Shown piece by piece: positions 11,930-64,000 of a DNA stretch of 64,000 nt. How positions within the stretch are numbered: position 1 is the stretch's first letter; every line of letters begins with the position of its first letter. The stretch is taken from the NCBI RefSeq assembly GCF_027887165.1, contig NC_077227.1:538518389-538582388 (forward strand). Direction: 5' to 3'. The notes beneath the pieces are model-generated. The model was not told the origin of the DNA, searched no databases, and worked only from the letters and a program-made list of their open reading frames with translations. This DNA is from Monodelphis domestica. Taxonomy: Eukaryota; Chordata; Mammalia; Didelphimorphia; Didelphidae. A program made the translations under genes and the position numbers.

Positions 11930-12595
11930 GGTCATTTACTGTATTACCTATTTTTCCCTTTCTTTATATCCACAACTCCCAGATTCCACTCTCTTCCTTC
12001 AGTCTTCTTTAGCCCTACATCCTGAGGGAGCCCTTCACCTAGCCAAGGTGAACCCCTCTAAATATATGCAACTGGTTCTATTCTATCCTCTCTCTTTTCT
12101 GGCAGATTTCTCCCTCTATTATCTCCATTCTCCCACTTATCTCAATTATCTTACCTATTGCCTGTGTCCCTCCTACCTACAACCATGCCTCAAATTTGAT
12201 CCATTTATCCCTGCTAATTTTCCTACCTCCCATAGCAAAACAATCAACATCTCCATTTCTTTTCTCATATTGTCTTCTTTACTCTCTAGAATTTGATTTC
12301 TATCATTTAAAAATGCTCTCTCCAAAGATACTAATGACTTCTTTCCTCCTCAGTGTCCAAGGTCTCCTCAGGCTCCTTTCCTGGATGTTCATCCAGGTCA
12401 CACTAGTGAACTGTGGGTTTCCTTCAAAGTTCTGTCTTGAGCCTTCTCTTTGCGCTATTTTCCTTGGTGAATCCTCCCATGGATTCAATTGTCGTATGCT
12501 GATGAACCTTACATCTATTTCTCCAGTCTCTCTACTGGACATGTTGAACCCAATGTCCCTTAAACCTAGCATGTTCAAACTTAAGTTTCCCCTTT
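11930..12595 (+). repeat. L2-type LINE, reverse transcriptase region
   Basis: The plus strand matches L2 phrasing: 'cccatggattcaattgtcg' followed by 'tatgctgatgaac', the relic of the Tyr-Ala-Asp-Asp RT motif. The frame is broken. It is followed by a microsatellite, a SINE and then the L2 3' part. Confidence 0.6.
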
Positions 12596-12679
12596 TTCTT
12601 TCTTTCCTTCCTTCCTTCCTTCCTTCCTTCCTTCCTTCCTTCCTTCCTTCCTTCCTTCCTTCCTTCCTTCCTTCCTTCC

Positions 12680-12746
<67 letters not shown>

Positions 12747-12859
12747 TCCTTCCTTCCTTCCTTCCTTCCTTCCTTCCTTCCTTCCTTCCTCTCTCTCTCT
12801 CTCTCTCTCTCTCCCTTCCTTCCTTCCTTCCTTCCTTCCTTCCTTCCTTCCTTCCTTCC

Positions 12860-12903
<44 letters not shown>

Positions 12904-12960
12904 TTCCTTCCTTCCTTCCTTCCTTCCTTCCTTCCTTCCTTCCTTCCTTCCTTCCTTCCT
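12596..12960. repeat. Compound (TTCC)n / (CT)n microsatellite
   Basis: 365 bp made only of pyrimidines on the plus strand: four TTCC blocks alternating with three CT blocks. The encoded Ser/Leu/Phe/Pro or Glu/Arg/Lys/Gly reading frames are artefacts. Confidence 0.98.
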
Positions 12961-13090
12961 CACCTTCTATCCTAGAATCAGTACTGTATCAAATTCAGGA
13001 GAGTAATAAGGGCTAGGCAATGGGGGTTAAGTGACTTGCCCAGGATCACACATCTCAGAAATGTCCAGGACCTCCCATCTTTCTGTTCAC
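12961..13090 (-). repeat. Marsupial CORE-SINE, truncated
   Basis: Reverse copy with 'gggctaggcaatgggggtta' and 'gacttgcccaggatcacaca'. Its tail side abuts the microsatellite, which probably grew from the SINE tail. Confidence 0.75.
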
Positions 13091-13099
13091 TCAGCGATG

Positions 13100-13410
13100 T
13101 ACACGTCCTAACTACCCCCTCTTTTCTCGAAAACCCTCCCTCCTTCCAAATTCTTCCCGAGGGTGCTACTATCTCCCCAGTCATCCAAATCCGCAGCTCC
13201 TCACTTTCTCATACCCCTAATCCCATTGCCAAGGCCTGTTGTTTCTGCCCTTGGAACATCTCTCCTCTGACACTGGGAGCCTCCCGCCACACCTGGTCTG
13301 ACCAGGCCACCTCCCACCCCCTTCACTATAAACTCTCACGAATCCAACGTAAATCCCTTTATTTGGCGTTCAAAGCCCTCGATGATCCGCCGCCACCCCT
13401 CCCCCCTTAC
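13100..13410 (+). repeat. L2-type LINE, 3' portion
   Basis: L2 wording 'tttggcgttcaaagccctc' preceded by 'cactataaactctc'. It probably continues the L2 at 11930-12595. Confidence 0.5.
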
Positions 13411-13419
13411 TGTAAGAGG

Positions 13420-14130
13420 AGGAAAATGGAATCGAGAACTCCCCGCTTTTACTAATGGAAACCCCACTGGATGGAGGTGTTTCTCCAGGGGGAGGCTGAA
13501 GGGAGATGTGAAGGAAGAGGGCTCTGGGGGAACCGGAAGGTCTGCGGCAAATGGCTCCGCGCCTCCTTCCTCAAGTTTAGCTGGCCGCAGAGTTGTGGCT
13601 CATTCAGGGCGACACAGCACAAACGGCATCTCTGAACCCCGAAATGTGGGCTGGGCCCTTCCCTGTACACCCAGCGACAAGCGGGACCTCCGCCTTGGAT
13701 CTGGTTCCCCATAAGCCCCGCCTCCCTCTTCTCGGGAACCTCTAGCCGACGTCTAACAGCTAAAGGGAAATGGGCGCCGGGAACTGGGGAGTAAAAGGGG
13801 TGGGAGGGTTAGGGCGGCGGAACGGCGGAGAAGGAAAGGCCCGGCCTCTAGATTCAGCGGTTCCTGGAAAACAGAGGTCAGAAGCTGAACACGGGCCTCC
13901 AGCCTTTCCCCGTACCCTGCTCCTTCCCCCGGGAGCCTGATCTCTGCTATTTAGCCCGGGAAAGGTTAGAGCGGGAGAACCATAGCAGAGGGCAGGCGGG
14001 CTCTGTCCGGAGTGCGGCCGAAGCCCCTCGCAGGCTCGAAATAGCAGGAGTCCAGGGAAGGGAGATTGTGGGTGACTTCTAGCGGGAGGCAGGCACTGAA
14101 CAAGAGTGGTATTTTCCTCTGACTCCTCTC
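13420..14130. promoter_or_regulatory. Orphan CpG-rich island between CPSF3 and IAH1
   Basis: Dense CpG (for example 'gggcggcggaacggcgg' near 13812) with GC boxes such as 'ccccgcctcc' near 13715. It lies 3 kb upstream of IAH1 and 3 kb past the CPSF3 stop, with no recognised coding exon. It may be a promoter of an unannotated or noncoding transcript, or an IAH1 control element. Confidence 0.5.
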
Positions 14131-14484
14131 AGGTTTCTGCCAGGCTCCAAGCCCCAGTCGGTGGGTTCAGGATTCTCTCAGCGCCTCTTCCCCGCCCCCA
14201 GGCCAGTCTCCAAGATTCTATTTCAGGGTGTCTATTCAATTCTTGTATTACTCTGGGATCCAAGGACGGGCTTCCCGCGCCGCTTGTCCACCCCTCGGTC
14301 CTCGCATTTTCTCCAGCCGTCCGCCCCGTCTAGGATGTTCTCTTCCGCTCCACCACCCGCCTCTTTCAAGTTCCCGCCAAAACCTCGCCTTTTAGAAAAA
14401 ATCTTTTTTGCCCTTCGTGTTCGTGCCTTCCTTCCCTCGACGGATCAACACCAGTTCATCCTGCCTTTCTCCTTGTACATCGCA

Positions 14485-14590
14485 CAAGTACATCATCCCG
14501 CTCCTTAGATGGCGAGTACCTTGAGAGCAGGACCTCTTTGTACCAGGCATGTAGTTGGTGCTTGATAAATGTTCACTGACTGATTTCTTT
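14485..14590 (+). repeat. L2-type LINE 3' terminus
   Basis: 'accttgagagcaggacctct' then 'ggtgcttgataaatg' and 'actgactga', the usual L2 ending. Confidence 0.65.
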
Positions 14591-14614
14591 GGGCTGTCAA
14601 GAGAAAGGGGGTGG

Positions 14615-14860
14615 GGGGAGCCAGGTGGCTCAGTGGATTGAGGCCTAGAGATGGGAGGTCCTAGGTTCAACTCTGGCCTCAGACACGTCCCAGCTGTGTG
14701 ACCCTGGGCAAGTCACTTAACCTCCATACCACTCTTCTGCCTAGGAACCAACACACGGCATTGATTCCAAGATGGAAGGTAAGGGTTATTAAAAAAATGG
14801 GCTGGAGAAGGAAATGGCAAACCACTCCAGTATTTTTGCCACAAAAATCCCAAAAGGGAT
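14615..14860 (+). repeat. Marsupial SINE followed by an RTE-like tail
   Basis: Forward CORE-SINE to 'aaggtaagggtt', then 'gaaggaaatggcaaaccact', a tail shared with RTE/BovB-type LINEs. Confidence 0.7.
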
Positions 14861-15590
14861 TTAAAAAGTTTTAAAAACAAATTTATTTTTCTTGCTTCAG
14901 ATGATTGACTTATATACAATCTGCTTTTTAGGGTTTTCTTCCAAGTCAGTTTGCACAGCCCCCAACTTCTTACCACTCAGATTTATTACTCCGCATGAGA
15001 ATTCCGATCCATTTCCCTTCTGTCTGACCCTTTTTATGCACAGAAAGGGCGGGCAGCACTCATTCCGAGGCGCTGACTGCAGTATTCCCAGCAGACTTGG
15101 CTTCGGGCAGTTGTTGCTGGGATGCTCAGCCCCCTCCTCCCAGCCTGTCTTCCTCACCAAAAGCCTCTTTTGGCAGACCGGGCCAGGTCTTTTTTTCATA
15201 GTTTTAAGGGCAGCTTCTTTCTGCAAAAGTGACACGACCCAGGAAAAGCCTAAACGAAAATGCTGGCCAGTGCTCCTGCCCGTACTCAGGCCCTCCGGCT
15301 CCCCCACGACAGGGCAGAACTTTGCTAAACTTCTTGAGAACCATTTTAAAGGTCTGCCGAGGGTGGGGAGGCGCTCCTGGGTCCGAAGGGGGCCTCTGCC
15401 ACTCCCTAGCCCTGTGACCCCCAAAAGTCCTTAACCTCCATCGCCTGAAATGAAAACCAAAAAGGACCAGTGCCACACCAGGAAAAACTTTTCCCCAAGA
15501 CCAGAGGAGGGTAGCAACACCGTTGTGGGGGTGACTTCCCAAGCCTGAGCAAGGCCTTTGCTCTGAGACTTCTGGGGCAGCATCTTTAGG
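14860..15590. other. Intergenic, nothing recognised
   Basis: Two long overlapping open frames (14892-15434 plus, 14897-15424 minus) exist, but neither resembles a known family nor has splice or initiation context. No repeat was recognised. Confidence 0.4.
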
Positions 15591-16500
15591 GATCCAGAGT
15601 GGAGCAGAACAAGCGCTCAGGAAGCACTCTATAAGCACGGTGACAGCCACCCTGTGAGGGAATACTCATTATCCTCCCTCCCTAGTTGAGGAAACGGAAC
15701 CAGGTTAAATGACTTGCCCAGGTCACGCAGCCAAGCAGTTGGATTTGCACCCGTTCGGGGCCCAGTGCCCTCTGCGCACCTCCCCAAACCAAGTGCACAG
15801 TGGAGTTGTGCTAAGCACCCCCCACCCCCAGAACAGAAAGGCCGCACTAAACCCGTTCTTTATTCCTGAGGTTTGTGCATCACAGATGACTGACCCAGAG
15901 ATGATGGAGGGAAACATATCCATTCCATACAAGTCTGTTTTTTATTTTATAACTCGTTTCACTGAGTTTATACATCACTTCGATTAGATGCATTTTATAT
16001 ATGAGACGAACACAAGATTCATAGCATTTATGGTGCATCCTGTCTGCCAGGCACGGTGCTAAGCACTTCACAACTGCTGTCTCATCTGATTCTTCCGGTT
16101 ACCCAGGGAGGTGGGTGCTCTTTGTTATCCCCATTGTTACTGTTGAGGAAATGGAGGCAACTGTAGGTTGAGTGACTTGTCCAAGGTCACAAAGCTGGAT
16201 TTAAATTTCCTGCTGGCTGCCAGGTGTTCTGTTCACTGTAACATCTAGTTGCCCCAGATTTGCCTGCAGCAAGGGATTTTAAGACTGCTTTTGTCACAGA
16301 CCCCTTCTCAAAATGTTTAAAAAAGTAAATACATAAACTCAACAGAGGAAATTAATTAATCCTGAAATATAGGTATGTCTTATTAAGAACTCTAAGACAG
16401 AAGAGCAAGGGCTAGGCAAATAGGGATATGTGACTCGCCCAGGGTCACAGGTAGCTGGGAAGTATCTGAGGTGATCTGAATCTAGGCCCAGCAACCTAGC
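15590..16500 (-). repeat. MIR-type and CORE-SINE fragments
   Basis: Reverse MIR-type copies at about 15600-15790 and 16020-16260 ('tgccaggcacggtgctaagc'). A reverse SINE fragment lies at 16380-16500. Between them, at 16270-16350, is a diverged repeat also seen at 52780-52860 ('ccccttctcaaaatgttt'). Confidence 0.6.
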
Positions 16501-17009
16501 TATCTGAAGAATTTCTAGAGTGTAAACTGGAGAGGAAAGGGAATGAATAAGATAAACAACTATTTACAGTAATTACTAGAACAAATTAGGATTTGCATGC
16601 ACATATAAAAATGGAACAGGTGCATTTCACTTCTTCCCTGTAAGAGGTCACACATTAAGACAAAATTTGTAGCCATTTGGACCTAGGCAGATTCTAAGGA
16701 CTTACAATCACATTGCTGAAAGAATAACATATTTTTCTAAAATAGCACACCCTCTAAATAGGTTGGCCATGGTGAGGAGCTCTTTTTTTGGCGAAAGAAG
16801 CTTAGTGACCAAATAAGGTGGAGAGGGGTTGCAATTTCCATTGGTGGATGAAACATCTATTCTTGGTACCACCAAACTGTTAAAGTACAACATATTCGTG
16901 ATATTCAAAGAGCAGACATTTTTCTGTCATAAAATATGTAGGCTATTCCAGGGAAATGAAAGTGTTACTTCTTTAAAGTAATGGAAACAGAATCAAAGAT
17001 TAAAAAAAT
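16500..17009. other. Downstream flank of CPSF3, unassigned
   Basis: AT-rich sequence without recognised repeats or genes. It lies just past the CPSF3 poly(A) signal. Confidence 0.4.
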
Positions 17010-17015
17010 TTTAAT
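17010..17015 (-). terminator. CPSF3: Candidate CPSF3 poly(A) signal ATTAAA
   Basis: ATTAAA on the minus strand begins about 20 nt past the stop codon and is followed by a U-rich run. It would give a very short 3' UTR. No AATAAA was seen nearby downstream. Confidence 0.45.
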
Positions 17016-17034
17016 ATACAAAGGAATACAGTTT

Positions 17035-62950
<45,916 letters not shown>

Positions 62951-62959
62951 GATTTGGCA

Positions 62960-63969
62960 TATAATAGTAACAAATGAGCACAGTAGCCTACGGTTTAATA
63001 AACCCAAAGACCCCAGGTATTAGGGCAAGAATGCTGAGAAAACTAGAAGGTAGTAGTATGGCAGAAACTATCCAGAGGGTAACATCTCACATGTATGCTA
63101 AGACAGGATCAAAATGGACACACAAACATGGGTACATAAAAGGTGACATCATAAGTTAATTGAGTAAACGTGGAAGAAATAGCTTATCAGATCTATGGAT
63201 CAATAGGGCAGAAGTTCCCTGGAGGTAAAAGGGATAATCAATATTATTGGTATTTAAAAATTTTGATAATTTAAAAGTTTTTGCATAAAAAAATCCCAAT
63301 GTAGCCAAAATTAGAAAAGCAGGAAACTGAGGAAAAACATTTACATAGCACATTTCTCCAATAAAGGTCTCATTTCCAAAATATAGAGAACATAAAGCTA
63401 AATACATAAAAAAGGAGCCACTGCCCAATTGATAAACCTCAAATGATGATATGAAGAGGCAGTTTTCAGAGGAAGAAATGAAAACTATCAATAGTCAAAT
63501 GAAAAAAAAAAGTTCTAATCACTAAAAATTAAAGAAATGAAAAATATCTCCTGAGGTAGCATCTCACACCCATCATATTGGCTCAGATAATGGGAAAAGA
63601 AAATGACAAATGTTGGAGAGGATGTGGGAAATTAGGTCTACTAAATTCACTGTTGGTAGAGTTAATGAACTATTTCAACTATTTTGGGGAACAATTTGGA
63701 ATTGTGCTCAAAGTGCTATAAAATTACACATACCTTTTGATCCAGTAGTTCTATTATATTCTCCAAAGAGATCAACAAAAAGTAAAAAGAGCCTATCTCT
63801 ATGTGCAAAAATATATACAGCTACTCTTTTTTGTGGTGACAAGAATAGGAACTGAAGAGACTGGCATCAAATGGAGAAGGGCTAAACAAGTTATGGTATG
63901 TGAATGTGATGGAATACTAGTGTGCTCTAAGAAATGATGATGGGGATATTTTCAGAAAAAGCTAGGAAG
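62960..63969 (+). repeat. L1 3' part of ORF2 and 3' UTR
   Basis: L1 wording from 'aaaaggtgacatcataag' to 'gatgtgggaaattagg' and 'gatggaatactagtgtgctc'. Stops interrupt every frame. It is joined to a SINE at 63970. Confidence 0.7.
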
Positions 63970-64000
63970 GGGGGCATTTGGGTAGCCCAGTAGATTGAGA
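63970..64000 (+). repeat. CORE-SINE start, cut by window end
   Basis: 'ggggcatttgggtagcccag' and 'tagattgaga' match the SINE 5' end. Confidence 0.6.

Noticed and set aside
12596..12960. CRISPR-like regular repeat blocks
   Set aside because: Plain microsatellite, with no spacers and in a vertebrate genome.
12196..12975. Long open frames on both strands (259 and 143 codons)
   Set aside because: They run through the (TTCC)n/(CT)n tract and L2 sequence. Low complexity, no domain.
14892..15434. Overlapping frames of 180 (plus) and 175 (minus) codons
   Set aside because: Two strands open over the same bases suggests composition. Neither has known motifs or convincing splice context.

Overview
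The window reads as nuclear DNA of a marsupial mammal. Coding exons are short, sit in long AT-rich introns and match vertebrate proteins. The repeats are the marsupial set: tRNA-derived CORE-SINEs with the ending 'aaggtaagggtt', MAR1/MIR relatives, L2 and L1 LINEs, an RTE relic and ERV-type LTRs. One element matches the SPIN hAT transposon, which is known from opossums. That favours an opossum-like genome but does not prove the species. There are no bacterial-style genes, no CRISPR array and no complete mobile-element ORF.

Two protein genes are present, both on the minus strand, head to tail. (1) IAH1, a GDSL/SGNH esterase: exons 1 to 5 lie between 10472 and 1249. The last exon, with the catalytic Asp/His block, lies to the left of base 1. 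(2) CPSF3 (CPSF73), the endonuclease that cuts pre-mRNA at the poly(A) site: 14 exons between 62311 and 17035 encode residues 115 to 684 of a 684-residue protein. The first exons lie to the right of base 64000. All exon joins keep frame. The CPSF3-IAH1 order and orientation is the same as I recall for human chromosome 2p25.

Layout: 1-1248 LTR, SINE and (GA)n; 1249-10472 IAH1 with a GC-box promoter at about 10473-10640; 10640-17000 intergenic, holding an L2 split by a 365-bp pyrimidine microsatellite and an unexplained CpG-rich island at about 13420-14130; 17000-62311 CPSF3, with introns filled by L1, L2, SINE, LTR and hAT copies; 62312-64000 an L1 3' part in the next CPSF3 intron.

Points to check: a possible 21-nt in-frame microexon in CPSF3 (24080-24100); a roughly 1.3-kb element with arms of about 340 bp in inverted orientation (55096-56389); the orphan CpG island; two hAT elements with perfect 8-bp target duplications; a U6 retropseudogene; and a poly(C) tract next to a CPSF3 5' splice site. 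All family names come from reading and memory. No alignment or database search was run.
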